Positions 36,470 to 46,304 of a DNA stretch of 64,000 nt are shown one piece after another. Under the pieces are notes generated by a model that saw nothing but the letters and a program-made list of their open reading frames with translations, was not told the DNA's origin and did not search any database. Position 1 is the stretch's first letter. Every line of letters starts with the position of its first letter. Source of the DNA: Methylomonas rapida. GTDB taxonomy: Bacteria; Pseudomonadota; Gammaproteobacteria; Methylococcales; Methylomonadaceae. The stretch covers positions 3,472,001 to 3,536,000 of the forward strand of contig NZ_CP113517.1 of assembly GCF_024360925.2 (NCBI RefSeq). Direction: 5' to 3'. Both the position numbers and the translations under genes were made by a program.

Positions 36470-38137
36470 CCTGAATCCGTGACTTAAAAGGCCATCCACG
36501 GCCGCAACGCAATGATTTAAAACGCTTATTCTGGGATAATACCGCTATTCTTCCATTCACCCGGCGAGTGATTCATGAAGCGGTTTATCCTGGAGCAATC
36601 TGAAACTGAATTTTATACCAGCCATTCTGGATTAGCCTTGGTCGGTTTATGTTTGAATCAATATGGCCAGCTCAATCAGGCGCTGGAAAAAGGTATTCCG
36701 CTACGGCACGGTATTGCTCACGCCGATATTATCAAAAGCTATATAGGCACCCTTAGCCTGGGCAAAAGCGACTTCGAAGCCATCGAAAACCATCGCGACG
36801 ACGACTATTTCAAAGCCGCGCTCGCCATTCATCAAGTACCCTCCAGCGCCCGCCTCAGACAGCGACTGGATGAACACGCCGACGCCTTATTACCGATCAT
36901 TTATCAAAGCAACCTCGATTTTCTGGCTCACGCCCAGGTGCCGGTAACGCCGTTAGCCACAGGCCATGTCGCGTTGGATATCGATGTTTACCCCATGAAC
37001 AACGAAAAAACCTGCAAAGAAGGCGTCTCCCGAACCTACAAAGGTTTTGACGGCTACGCCCCGATTGCCCTCTATCTGGGTAAAGAGGGCTGGTGTATTG
37101 GTAATGAACTGCGCGAAGGCAAGCAGCATTGCCAATACGAATTCCGCTATGCGCTGGAGCGCGGACTCGCCGCCGCGAAACGTTTGACGACTTTGCCTTT
37201 GTTGGTCCGGCTGGATGGCGGTCACGACGCGCTCGACAATCGCATCGACTTACACGAAGCCGATCAGGTCGATTTCATCATCAAATGGAACCCGCGTAAA
37301 CAAGATGCCGACGCCTGGCTGGCCTACGCCGAACAACACGGCCAGTGGACCACACCGCGCGAAGGCAAACGCGTGGCCTTGTTCAGTGTCATGGAGCAAC
37401 ACACTCGCAACGGTAAAACCTATACCTGTCGCCGGGTCATGCAAATCACCGAGCGCACCATCACGGCTCAAGGCCAAGCCCTCGTGCTACCGGATATCGA
37501 AATCGAAGGCTGGTGGACCAGTCTGCCGGTGGCCGATTACGACGATGCCATGGTTATTGCCCTCTATCGCGACCATGCCACCGCTGAACAATTCCACAGC
37601 GAATTCAAGACCGATCTGGATATCGAGCGCCTGCCATCCGGCAAGTTTGCCACCAACGACCTGATCATGAGCCTCAGCGCCTATAGCTACAACATCCTGC
37701 GCTGGATAGGCCTGATCGGCTTGCTGGGCGAACAAAGCCCGGTCAGGCATCCTGCCAAGCGGCGGCGTATCAAAACCGTGATCCAGGAACTGATGTATCT
37801 GGCCGCGCGACTCATCCGTAGCGGGCACCGGCTGAAGCTGCGCTTTTCACAGAGCTGTCCCGGTTTCATCGCTTTTGAATCCACCTACGCCAAACTCGCC
37901 GCCGGCTAGCGACTGATCGCTCTGCCATCGATAGCACAACGCCGCAAATTCACAGTGGCTTGGGAATCCTGCGCCTAAAGTCCATCAAATTGAATCATGC
38001 AGGGAAAATATTCCAGATAATACGCTGCATTTCTAGCCGTTAAACTCGATTGCCCGGACCACACTTTTAAATTCAGCGAATTTTGGAAGAGTATGACGAA
38101 TAAAAGGTCTGGCAATATGTGGAGTCACGGATTCAGG
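36470..38137 (+). mobile_element. IS1380-family insertion sequence
   Basis: A complete 1668-bp element with perfect 15-bp terminal inverted repeats: CCTGAATCCGTGACT at 36470 and its reverse complement ending at 38137. It is flanked on both sides by the direct repeat TATGT (36465-36469 and 38138-38142). Length, CC ends and the transposase type fit the IS1380 family. It interrupts a histidine kinase gene. Confidence 0.93.
36575..37909 (+). CDS. IS1380-family transposase
   Basis: The 444-aa DDE transposase has the family N-terminus (TSHSGLALVGLCLNQYGQ), GKSDFEAIENHR, and RLRQRLDEHAD. C-terminal parts with YRDHATAEQFHSEFKTD also match DDE enzymes of this family. It occupies most of the element, is full length and has no stop or frameshift, so the element may still be active. 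GC content is close to that of surrounding genes. Confidence 0.94.
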   Translation: MKRFILEQSETEFYTSHSGLALVGLCLNQYGQLNQALEKGIPLRHGIAHADIIKSYIGTLSLGKSDFEAIENHRDDDYFKAALAIHQVPSSARLRQRLDEHADALLPIIYQSNLDFLAHAQVPVTPLATGHVALDIDVYPMNNEKTCKEGVSRTYKGFDGYAPIALYLGKEGWCIGNELREGKQHCQYEFRYALERGLAAAKRLTTLPLLVRLDGGHDALDNRIDLHEADQVDFIIKWNPRKQDADAWLAYAEQHGQWTTPREGKRVALFSVMEQHTRNGKTYTCRRVMQITERTITAQGQALVLPDIEIEGWWTSLPVADYDDAMVIALYRDHATAEQFHSEFKTDLDIERLPSGKFATNDLIMSLSAYSYNILRWIGLIGLLGEQSPVRHPAKRRRIKTVIQELMYLAARLIRSGHRLKLRFSQSCPGFIAFESTYAKLAAG

Positions 38138-39451
38138 TATGTGACTTTGCATTACGTTAATGAAACCTATGATCACTGGTTGCTGGACTCGGCTAGTTCA
38201 TTGGCCCAGGAAATCAAGATTAGGGATGCGAATGTTTTGATTGAATTACCAAATTCCACGCTGGAAATCGTTAGATGGGACGAACAAGATAAAACCTTTT
38301 TTAAAATTTTTTCGAAAAAAAGGGGGCTGTTGGCGGGTGATGTTTTCGTCCCCGAGTCTAGTGGGGGTAATGATTTTTCGAAACCCTTTTTTTATGAATC
38401 TTATATTGATCAAGAACCGGTTCGAGTAGTCTTACTGCGCGTACAAAGGGCCGATATTCAAGATACTTTTTATATTCACGTCGCTGAAACACTCAACAAG
38501 CGTCATGCGATGATGATCGACATTTTATTGGCTGACCTGATTCCACAGTTTTTAATGGTGATGTTTGCCAGTTGCTTTTTGGTATCGGGATTAACCAAAG
38601 GCCTACATCCATTGAAAGTCTTGGCCGATGAGATCACAAAACGTTCACCCCTTGATTTAAGCCCAATTGCCGATGCCAATGTTTTAGTCGAGGTCAAGAC
38701 GCTAATCGATACTATCAACGGGCTGTTAGCCAGGTTATCCGCAGCCATCGTCGGCCAGCAAAGGTTTGTTGCCAATGCCGCGCATCAACTTCGTACACCG
38801 CTTGCGGGGTTTTCTGTGCAAGTCGAGCGCGCATTGAGAGAGGAAAACATCGCTGATATTAAACCTGCCCTGAGTCAAATGCGAAACTGCACGGAACGTC
38901 TATCGCATACGGTCAATCAACTCTTGGTGCTTGCAAAGACTGAACCGGTAGACGGGATGAACGAATTTCAGCCAATAGATTTATGCGACTTGGTCAGAAG
39001 TACCTGCATGGAATGGGCGCCGAGAGCGTCTTCCCATCATATGGAGCTCGGTTTTGAGAGCAGCGCGCCAGACAAGATGATTAGTGGAAACGAAACATTG
39101 CTACGGGAAATGCTGAGTAATCTATTGGACAATGCCATTTCTTATCGTAATCCGGACACCTACGGCCATATCACTGTAGAGTTAACCAATATCCCTTATC
39201 CGGTCTTAACAATCGAAGACGATGGGCTAGGAATTCCGGCGCATGAAATCGACAAGGTTTTTGAACGTTTTTATCGCATTCCGGGTAGTGGCGGGAATGG
39301 TTGCGGCTTAGGTCTGGCGATAGTAAAAGAAATCGCCGATATGCATGGCATCAGGCTAAAACTGACTGGCGCGACCGCATCGTCCGGTACTCGCGTAACG
39401 TTAAGCTTTCCTGAGCGTCAAGTGCAATCTGTTTATGCAGATCAAGCTTGA
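38138..39451 (+). pseudogene. C-terminal part of the IS-split histidine kinase
   Basis: This part encodes a periplasmic TctE/2CSK_N-like sensor segment (VNETYDHWLLDSASSLAQ), a second membrane helix (about LIPQFLMVMFASCF), and an intact kinase core with HQLRTPLAG (phospho-His), NLLDNAISY, DDGLGIP and GCGLGLAIVKEI. A fused frame begins at 38093 inside the element and would give a 452-aa protein lacking the first membrane helix. The original protein would be about 469 aa. Whether the fused frame is expressed is unknown. Confidence 0.88.
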
Positions 39452-39831
39452 CGCGGCTCAGGCTAACAATGACTTCCCGATTTCGAATGTGTAGAGATGG
39501 ATCATCTAACAAGACGGGCCCTGATCCGGTGCATGCGGCTAACGGCCTTATCCACCCTACCGAATGCCCGCTGCAGGATAGGCTCGCTCGAGAGGCCTTT
39601 TGCTTTCGCTCGCGCCATATCCCCAAGAAGAATTCCCATCAACCCCAGTTTCCAAATTAGATTGCCTGTCCCGTTGCAGGAATGCAGCGCGACAAATTGT
39701 CGCAATTTTTCTGGACAGGACGAAATTTATCCCATAGAATGCGCCAACTTTGAAAAGGTAGCTCGATTTGCAAGAATCGTCATCTTTCAATGGGGAGGGA
39801 GGAAAGCGACCAGTCATCTGGTATAAAAACA
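39452..39831. other. Intergenic region downstream of the split kinase
   Basis: No gene with good support is present; several short frames overlap one another and lack ribosome sites. The dyad GCGACAA-A-TTGTCGC (about 39688-39702) could be an operator. Confidence 0.4.
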
Positions 39832-39931
39832 GCAACAATCGCACAACATTCAAACTGTCATTTCTAATGACAGCGTCCAAACAATAAAAACAATATCAAA
39901 CAGGACGAAGCCCGCATCCGCGGGCTTTTTT
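39832..39931 (+). ncRNA. Candidate small RNA with intrinsic terminator
   Basis: A TATAAA box at 39822 is followed by a perfect hairpin CTGTCATT-TCT-AATGACAG (39855-39873) and then a terminator, AGCCCGC/GCGGGCT (39909-39926) with six T residues. The nearest upstream gene ends about 450 bases earlier. No -35 box is clear, so this is a weak candidate. Confidence 0.3.
39908..39931 (+). terminator. Rho-independent terminator
   Basis: AGCCCGC, loop ATCC, and GCGGGCT followed by TTTTTTA. It may end the candidate small RNA or a longer read-through from the histidine kinase region. Confidence 0.8.
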
Positions 39932-39966
39932 ATATCCCTTGATTACGGTGACGGCGCCTCTCGCAT

Positions 39967-40815
39967 TCATAGCAAATGCGTTATCCCCAAGCACTCCTCC
40001 TCGGTCAACTCAAACTCGAAAATCGCCAAATCCTCCGTCATATGCTGCGCGGAAGTGGTGCCAGTCAATGGCACGATGCCGATTTGGGTCAAATAGCGAA
40101 AAAAGATTTGAGCCGGACTGCGCCGATATTCCGCGGCCAAGTCCTCGATCGTTGCCGAGGCCAAAATCCGGGGATTGGCCGTTAGCGTCCAAAAGCTCTG
40201 ATAGATAATGCCCTGCTGCCGGCAAAACTCACGGATGCCGGCATCAAAGCCAGTGTCCCGATAAAACCTGTTTTGAATAATGGCCGGCTTGACCGCGGCT
40301 TCGGCATAGAGGAATTTGAACAGGCCAAGGTCATAACAATTACTGATACCCAAATCCTTGGCGTTGCCTTCCAGAAATATGCCTTCCATCGCATGCCAAA
40401 CCTCAAGCAATTGCTGCCGGTCCGGCAGCGGCGAATGCAAGATCAGACCGTCCAGATAATCAGTTTGCAAGTTTTTTAACGAAACCTGAAACGATTGCAA
40501 CACTTGTTCCGCCAGTGGGGCTTTGGGATCGTAAGGAATCCGTTGCGGAGAATGGCCGTCCACGGGCGTGAATTTGGTCTGCAGATAAATCTGATCGCGG
40601 CTCAAGCCTCCCCGCGCAAAGCTGGCCTGCAATGCTTCGCCGACCCCGGCTTCATGATAATGCTTGGGCTGACATGCAGTATCGACACCCCGGAAGCCTA
40701 GCGCCAGCGCCTGCTCAACCAGTTGGGCGGTACGTTCTTTCTTCCAGGCCGTACCGTATAAAATCCTGGGTACCCTTACCCCATAATTGGAGGTGACATA
40801 GTCGATGTGAGTCAT
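39967..40815 (-). CDS. Aldo/keto reductase family protein
   Basis: The 282-aa protein has the NAD(P)H-dependent (beta/alpha)8 barrel pattern: RVPRILYGTAW, GFRGVDTACQ (catalytic Asp), a Lys in LQTKFTP and a His in LILHSP, and the cofactor region PLTGTTSAQH. The usual DTAxxYGNE motif reads DTACQPKHYHE, so the catalytic Tyr is shifted or supplied by YHE. The substrate is unknown. The gene is alone, leftward, and its 3' end meets the terminator at 39908-39931. Confidence 0.88.
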   Translation of the reverse strand: MTHIDYVTSNYGVRVPRILYGTAWKKERTAQLVEQALALGFRGVDTACQPKHYHEAGVGEALQASFARGGLSRDQIYLQTKFTPVDGHSPQRIPYDPKAPLAEQVLQSFQVSLKNLQTDYLDGLILHSPLPDRQQLLEVWHAMEGIFLEGNAKDLGISNCYDLGLFKFLYAEAAVKPAIIQNRFYRDTGFDAGIREFCRQQGIIYQSFWTLTANPRILASATIEDLAAEYRRSPAQIFFRYLTQIGIVPLTGTTSAQHMTEDLAIFEFELTEEECLGITHLL

Positions 40816-41124
40816 GGCTATTCCTCGAAACGAAATATCTGAAATATTGGAAAACCCTCCGAAAAATACCCACTGGAATACTGTCGTAACGGACAGGCTG
40901 GACTGAATGCAAAGAAACCCAATTCTGACTTTGCTGGATTATGCTGCGCCAACCAGGTTACAAGACAGCCTCCCGAGGGAAAAGGAGGTTATATTTACGG
41001 CATGACTCGGTCCTTGGCGATCGATTATGCGGGTAGCCCACGACAGCACCTCCAAGCAACTTGAGTCACTTTTGTTTAACAGTCAACGAAACATGAAAAC
41101 CAACAAAGCAGGCTATCTCCAGCA
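40816..41124. other. Intergenic region with no recognised feature
   Basis: About 300 bases separate two leftward genes. I see no convincing gene, repeat or terminator. A rightward 96-codon frame from 41027 overlaps the glycosyltransferase end and has the look of a shadow frame. Confidence 0.5.
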
Positions 41125-42366
41125 CTATGGTGCCTCGGTGGCCCCGCAAACCTTGGACGACTCACCCGCACGGCGAGAGTCTATCAGCGCCTCACAACGT
41201 AAACCAATGTCGTTGGCCTGTCTAGCGGGTGAAAACCCGGCGTATTTTTCTGCCAACGCCCCAGCCGCCTGTTTGCATGCAAAATTGGACAAAAGTTCGG
41301 AAATAGCGGCCCGATAGTTTGGCTTTTTGGTTTCGCTGGCAATGCATTTTCCAAAGCCCAAGGCCTCGACCTTCATCGCACTCAACCACTGCTCTAGTTG
41401 CATGGGCAATACCAGAACCGGTTTGCCGGATAACAGAAAACTTGAAAGGGTTGATACTCCGCCGTGACTGATTGCCAGGTCGCACTGTTGGCAAATGTCG
41501 GAAATTTTATAGGGATGCGGTGAAATATGCAGATTGGCGCTGTTATGTTTTTGAATGAACGCCGGCGTAACGCCGGGGATATGAATCAACACCGAGCAAG
41601 CCGTCGTGCGGAGCTGCTGCAGCAAGGTTTCTAAATTGGCATAATCCGTTCTTACATAGGCAAAAATTTTGCCGTCGCCAACCGATGGCCAGCGCGGCTC
41701 TAAACCTTCGCTTTGATACAGTGCAGGCCCCCAGTGACATGCATTGCTACGTTGCGGGTAATGATCCAGCTCAGGAAAGGTAAGCAAAAAATCCTCGTCC
41801 ACGCTAAACAAATCCGCCAGCATTCCCAGTGTCGGACAGTTGAGTCTTTGCAGTACGCTATTGGCCGCCTGCAGCACCTCTGCCTCGGTTTTTATCAACT
41901 CTTTTTCCGGCACTTTCAGCATGGGGTGCAAGCCGGGCAATGGACTGAGCCGAGGAGGCGAAAAAAAACCATTGCCGAACAAGACTTTGGGGATGCTCAG
42001 CATCCGCGCCGCCAGCAAGGCCGTGGGCGCATGGTCGAATACGATCAAATCCGGTTGCAGGTATCGATATAGGGATAGCCAGGCGCGGGTACGGCCAAAC
42101 AAGCCCGCCTCATCATTGAATCCTGCATTTTTCAGAATTCCAGGATAACTGCTGGCCGGCGGCATGGTTTGCATGCCCGGCCAGCGGATAGGTGCCTGCA
42201 GATAATCGAACCCATCCTTGCCCAACAAACTATCGGCATATTCAAGGTTTTTCAGCACAAAAATCACCTGATGTCCGCGCCGTTTCAACCACTGCGCAAC
42301 CGCATGAAAGGCGGCGATGTGACCATACCCTGCGCCCAATTCCCAAACATAAAGTATTCTACTCAT
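41125..42366 (-). CDS. GT1-type (MGT/UGT-like) glycosyltransferase
   Basis: From ATG 42366 the product is 413 aa; the frame is open to 42429 but the added residues are basic and atypical. It starts with a GT-B Rossmann segment (YVWELGAGYGHIAAFHAV) and ends with the donor-binding region of nucleotide-sugar glycosyltransferases (AISHGGVSTLSSFLLSGKP, then LPMQLEQW). The organisation resembles macrolide and UDP-glucuronosyl transferases. Acceptor and sugar are unknown. It is divergent from the autotransporter gene, from which it is separated by about 190 bases. Confidence 0.85.
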   Translation of the reverse strand: MSRILYVWELGAGYGHIAAFHAVAQWLKRRGHQVIFVLKNLEYADSLLGKDGFDYLQAPIRWPGMQTMPPASSYPGILKNAGFNDEAGLFGRTRAWLSLYRYLQPDLIVFDHAPTALLAARMLSIPKVLFGNGFFSPPRLSPLPGLHPMLKVPEKELIKTEAEVLQAANSVLQRLNCPTLGMLADLFSVDEDFLLTFPELDHYPQRSNACHWGPALYQSEGLEPRWPSVGDGKIFAYVRTDYANLETLLQQLRTTACSVLIHIPGVTPAFIQKHNSANLHISPHPYKISDICQQCDLAISHGGVSTLSSFLLSGKPVLVLPMQLEQWLSAMKVEALGFGKCIASETKKPNYRAAISELLSNFACKQAAGALAEKYAGFSPARQANDIGLRCEALIDSRRAGESSKVCGATEAP

Positions 42367-42555
42367 TCGCAATATTCGTCTCGGTGCCCGGAAACGTTGA
42401 AAAGCACGCATGCTTCGAAGCGAAAGCATTTGGGATTCAAGGCATTTTGGTTTGAACTGTTAATCGGTTCTCACTATACTCAATCTAAAATTGACTTCGC
42501 AATTATCGCGATTCGACATCCTTTCGCCGGCCGACACGCCCTTTCGATTCAGATT

Positions 42556-44367
42556 ATGAAGCACACCTTTGCGTTTGACACCCTTGCCATGCCGCCGTTT
42601 TCAAAACGCCGCGACCAGGCCGAGGTGTTTTCACCACGGCTGCACGCCTCGAAACCTTTGTTATTGGCGGCTATCAGCCTGATGTCGATGACCCCGTTCG
42701 CGGTTGAGGCCTGGACGCTGGATTTTTCTCCGAACAGCTATAGCGTCAATGAAGCGGACGGCACGGCCACGGTAAATGTTCGCGTTGCCTCTGTCACCGG
42801 AGACTATGGCAGCTGTACCATTAGCGGTACTGTCGTCGCCACTGGCGGCTCGGCCTCTTCTGGCGAGGACTATACTATTTCGGGAGGAACGTTTTCGTTT
42901 AATGTACCTTTCGCTATTTACAACACATCGGAATATGTCGCTACGGCTCCCATCGGTATCAATATCGTCGACGATGCCTTGGTCGAAGGGGCGGAGACGA
43001 TTAACTTGTCCATTCAATCCCCAACTATTATTTGCTCGGACTCCAACGATACAGTCTCCGTTGCAGGATCAGCCATAGTCAACATCAACGACAATGATAC
43101 AGCGCCGCCACCAGAGCCGACTCCGCCGAACCCGACCCCCAATTTATTCGACAACCCCAATTTCACACCCAATCAACGCTCGGTGTACGAAGGCTTGCTC
43201 AGCGCCTGCGAAAATGCCACCGGTGAATTATTGGCGCGTTGCAATGAGGTGAGCAATGCCGATCTCGATAGTATCATCCCGGACGAAGTGGCGGCGCAGG
43301 GCACGATGGCGACGGATTTTGGCTTCAAACAGTTCTCGATCATTCATGGCCGTATCGTCAACCTGCGTAACAGCCAGCAACAAAACTCCACCCTGCTCGG
43401 CTACTCGACCATCAACATCAACGGCGAAAATATTCCGGTCGGCAAGGCCTTGATGACGGCCTTGGGGCCGGCGCTGGGCGGAGCCGCCGGTGATGATTCC
43501 TCAGCAGAACCCTTTAGGGACAGCCCTTTGGGTTTTTTCATCAAAGGCCAATTCAATGTCGGTGATAAAAAAGCCAGCCGAAATGAACAAGGCTTCGATG
43601 TAGAACGAAAGTCGATGACCGTCGGTCTCGATTACAGCCTTACCGACGACCTGGTGCTGGGCGCGGCGTTCGGCTACGGCGGCACCGAAAACACTTACTT
43701 CAACAATAACGGCCGCATGGAAACCGACGCCTTCGAGTTTTCCACCTACGGCAGTTATTTCCTGCCCAGCGATTTTTATGTCGACTGGGTTTTGAGCTAT
43801 GCCCTGCATAATTTCGATACCAAGCGCCGCATTCAGTTGAATGGCTTGGACACGACGGCGGACAGCTCGCCGGACGGCGATCAGTACGGCGTCAGCCTGG
43901 GATTTGGCAAGGATATTGCGATACAGGACGTGATCATCAATCCTTATATCCGCCTGGAATACCTCAATACTCAAGTCGATGCTTATCGGGAAAATGGCGG
44001 CGCTGGACTGGGCCTGGAATTCGACAGCCAGGAAATAGAATCGACTTCCTCGACCGTCGGCGGACAAGCCAGCAAAGCGATTAGCCTGTCGTGGGGGATT
44101 TTATCTCCCAGCATTCGGTTTGAATGGGTCCATCAATACATGGATGATAGCCGCTTGATTCAGGCCAGATTCGCCAACGCCTCGGCAGGCGCGGGGAAAT
44201 TTACCGTTCTGACCGACAATCCCGACCGCGACTATTTCAACATCGGCAGTTCCCTGGCCGTAAACCTGCCCGAGGGCCGGGCAGGATTTCTGCGTTACGA
44301 ATACCGCTTGGGCCAATCGGACATCACCGACCATACGGTGGAATTGGGCGCCAGAATCCCGTTTTAA
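42556..44367 (+). CDS. Calx-beta domain autotransporter
   Basis: From ATG 42556 the product is 603 aa with an extended signal region (hydrophobic stretch LLLAAISLMSMTPFAVEA). A Calx-beta-like domain (about 58-180: YSVNEADGTATVNVRV, DDALVEGAETINLSI, VNINDNDTA) is followed by a Pro-rich linker (PPPEPTPPNPTP), a helical stretch and a type V autotransporter barrel of about 280 residues ending GARIPF. The passenger is short, so it may be an adhesin or surface-exposed domain. The frame is open back to 42169 but overlaps the divergent glycosyltransferase gene there. Confidence 0.87.
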   Translation: MKHTFAFDTLAMPPFSKRRDQAEVFSPRLHASKPLLLAAISLMSMTPFAVEAWTLDFSPNSYSVNEADGTATVNVRVASVTGDYGSCTISGTVVATGGSASSGEDYTISGGTFSFNVPFAIYNTSEYVATAPIGINIVDDALVEGAETINLSIQSPTIICSDSNDTVSVAGSAIVNINDNDTAPPPEPTPPNPTPNLFDNPNFTPNQRSVYEGLLSACENATGELLARCNEVSNADLDSIIPDEVAAQGTMATDFGFKQFSIIHGRIVNLRNSQQQNSTLLGYSTININGENIPVGKALMTALGPALGGAAGDDSSAEPFRDSPLGFFIKGQFNVGDKKASRNEQGFDVERKSMTVGLDYSLTDDLVLGAAFGYGGTENTYFNNNGRMETDAFEFSTYGSYFLPSDFYVDWVLSYALHNFDTKRRIQLNGLDTTADSSPDGDQYGVSLGFGKDIAIQDVIINPYIRLEYLNTQVDAYRENGGAGLGLEFDSQEIESTSSTVGGQASKAISLSWGILSPSIRFEWVHQYMDDSRLIQARFANASAGAGKFTVLTDNPDRDYFNIGSSLAVNLPEGRAGFLRYEYRLGQSDITDHTVELGARIPF

Positions 44368-44406
44368 GGCAAAACGCACCACGGCTGATGCCAGGAAGAC
44401 GCGGCC

Positions 44407-45030
44407 TCACTCACCATCTGTATTGCCGAAATGATATTGATAATCGGCCATCGAGCGCCTGATCACCTCATGCGCCTCTTCCCGGCCGTAGACGTTGGTG
44501 ATTTCGCAGATGCTTTTTTCGCTCGGCAAATGTTTGTAGGTCAAGAAATAATGTTTCAAGCGGTTGATGTAGGATTCCGGGCAATCCGACACATCGCGCC
44601 ATTGCCGGTAAAACTCGTCGCCCTTCATCACCGCGATGATCTTGTCGTCGGCCTCGCCGCCGTCCAGCAGGCGGAATCCGCCGATAGGAATGGCCTGAAC
44701 CAGAATATCGCCATGGGTGACGCTACGCTCGCTCAGCACGCAGATATCCAACGGATCGCCATCGCCCTTGCTGACGGTTTTACCCGACATCAATTCCGCA
44801 TATTCGGCGGTTCTTTCCGCGCAATAGGTTTGCGGAATGAATCCGTACAAGGTTGGGATCATGCTGGAAAACTTTTGCGGCCGATCGATCTTTAAGTAAC
44901 CGGTGGCTTTGTCGATTTCGTATTTGACGGTATCTGAAGGAACGATTTCGATGAAGGCCGTGACGATATCCGGCGCGCTCTCGCCGGGTTGGATGCCATG
45001 CCAAGGATGAGCTTTGTGTTGAATATTCAT
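44407..45030 (-). CDS. ppa: Inorganic pyrophosphatase
   Basis: The 207-aa family I soluble pyrophosphatase hydrolyses diphosphate to phosphate. The active-site segment KGDGDPLDICVLSE, KYEIDKATGYLKIDRP and IPIGGFRLLDGGEADDKI are clear. It is longer than E. coli PPase by about 30 residues, mainly at the C-terminus. An upstream ATG at 45036 adds two residues. It is a single leftward gene. A second, more divergent pyrophosphatase-like gene is at 61935. Confidence 0.92.
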   Translation of the reverse strand: MNIQHKAHPWHGIQPGESAPDIVTAFIEIVPSDTVKYEIDKATGYLKIDRPQKFSSMIPTLYGFIPQTYCAERTAEYAELMSGKTVSKGDGDPLDICVLSERSVTHGDILVQAIPIGGFRLLDGGEADDKIIAVMKGDEFYRQWRDVSDCPESYINRLKHYFLTYKHLPSEKSICEITNVYGREEAHEVIRRSMADYQYHFGNTDGE

Positions 45031-45176
45031 GTGCAAGCGTTGATGACTAACGATGCGGCTAATTTACCACGGTTTCCGCGCCTGGTGACCGTAAAGTCTG
45101 TAAGCCGGGACTATCGCCGAGGATTTATTTAACCGCTGACCAGGACTTCCTTCATGATGCGGTTCCCCGGGAATGA

Positions 45177-46304
45177 TTAATTCAATATCGAGCTAGCCTT
45201 GATCTGGACATAAACCGGCATGCCGATGCGTAAATCCAGCAACAGTTTGGATTTGCGGGTGATATACGCCAACAGCGGCGAATCGGCTACCTGATCCACG
45301 CTGCTTAGGCCCGACGGTGCTTCAGCATAACCAGACAGCCGCAACCGCACCACACAATGACCGCTGTCATCATCGGCGATACCGGTGATGACGGCCGGCA
45401 ACACGTTCAGAATGCTGGTCGCGGTCGGCTGTTGCAGCGTGATGCTGACGTCGCGGGCATAGACTTGCAGCCGCAGCGTCGTGCCTGGATTGGCGGCCAG
45501 CCTCGGCAGGCTGAGTTCGCCGCCCGTGCAAGCCACCCGCGTCAATTGATAGTCCGCTTCATGTTCGACTACTTGTACTTGCCAAACCGTCGAGGCCTCC
45601 CTGTCCTGCGCCATAGACACATCCAGCCGGCTCAGGGTGTCCGACAAGGCGCCAGAAGCCAGCACCTTGCCTTCGTCCATGATTACCAGATGATCGGCCA
45701 GTTGCGCGACTTCCTGCCGAGAATGAGTCACGTACAGCACCGGAATCTGCAATTCACCATGCAGACGACTCAAAAACGGCAGGATGTCCTGCTTGCGCTT
45801 GAAATCCAGCGAAGCCAAGGGTTCATCCATCAACAGTATCTTCGGATTCAAGGCCAACGCGCGGGCAATCGCGACCCGCTGGCGTTCGCCGCCGGACAAA
45901 TGCGCCGGCATTCTGTCCAATAAATGCTCGATGCCCAATAACGCCAGAATATGCGGCAAATCGGCTTGCGGGGCGGTTTTGACCATGCGTTTCAAGCCAA
46001 AGCGCAGATTGCCGGCGACGGTCAGGTGTGGAAACAAATTGGCTTCCTGAAACACATAGCCCAGTTCCCGTTTATGGGTCGGCAAAAATAGGCCTTGCTC
46101 ACTGTCCTGCCAGACGTCGCCATTGATGCACAAAAATCCAGCAGAGGCTTTTTGCAGACCAGCGACGCAACGCAGCAAAGTGGTCTTGCCGGAGCCGGAG
46201 GGACCGAACAACACCGTGATGCCGCTGCCAGGCAAACGCAAATCCACGTTCAGCCGAAACTCGCCGTAGTCGAGATCGAATTTTGCGTTTATTGAAGTCG
46301 TCAT
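45177..46304 (-). CDS. modC: Molybdate ABC transporter ATP-binding protein
   Basis: From ATG 46304, overlapping the modB stop as ATGA, the product is 375 aa. ABC ATPase motifs are complete: Walker A GPSGSGKTTLL, signature LSGGERQRVA, Walker B ILLMDEPLAS and the His switch YVTHSRQE. A C-terminal Mop/TOBE domain follows (about residues 290-355), typical of ModC. It powers molybdate import with ModB and ModA. An in-frame upstream extension to 46397 lies inside modB and is unlikely. Confidence 0.96.
   Translation of the reverse strand: MTTSINAKFDLDYGEFRLNVDLRLPGSGITVLFGPSGSGKTTLLRCVAGLQKASAGFLCINGDVWQDSEQGLFLPTHKRELGYVFQEANLFPHLTVAGNLRFGLKRMVKTAPQADLPHILALLGIEHLLDRMPAHLSGGERQRVAIARALALNPKILLMDEPLASLDFKRKQDILPFLSRLHGELQIPVLYVTHSRQEVAQLADHLVIMDEGKVLASGALSDTLSRLDVSMAQDREASTVWQVQVVEHEADYQLTRVACTGGELSLPRLAANPGTTLRLQVYARDVSITLQQPTATSILNVLPAVITGIADDDSGHCVVRLRLSGYAEAPSGLSSVDQVADSPLLAYITRKSKLLLDLRIGMPVYVQIKASSILN

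Noticed and set aside
41027..41317. 96-codon rightward frame before the glycosyltransferase end
   Set aside because: Much of it is antisense to the glycosyltransferase C-terminus, and no start signal is present.
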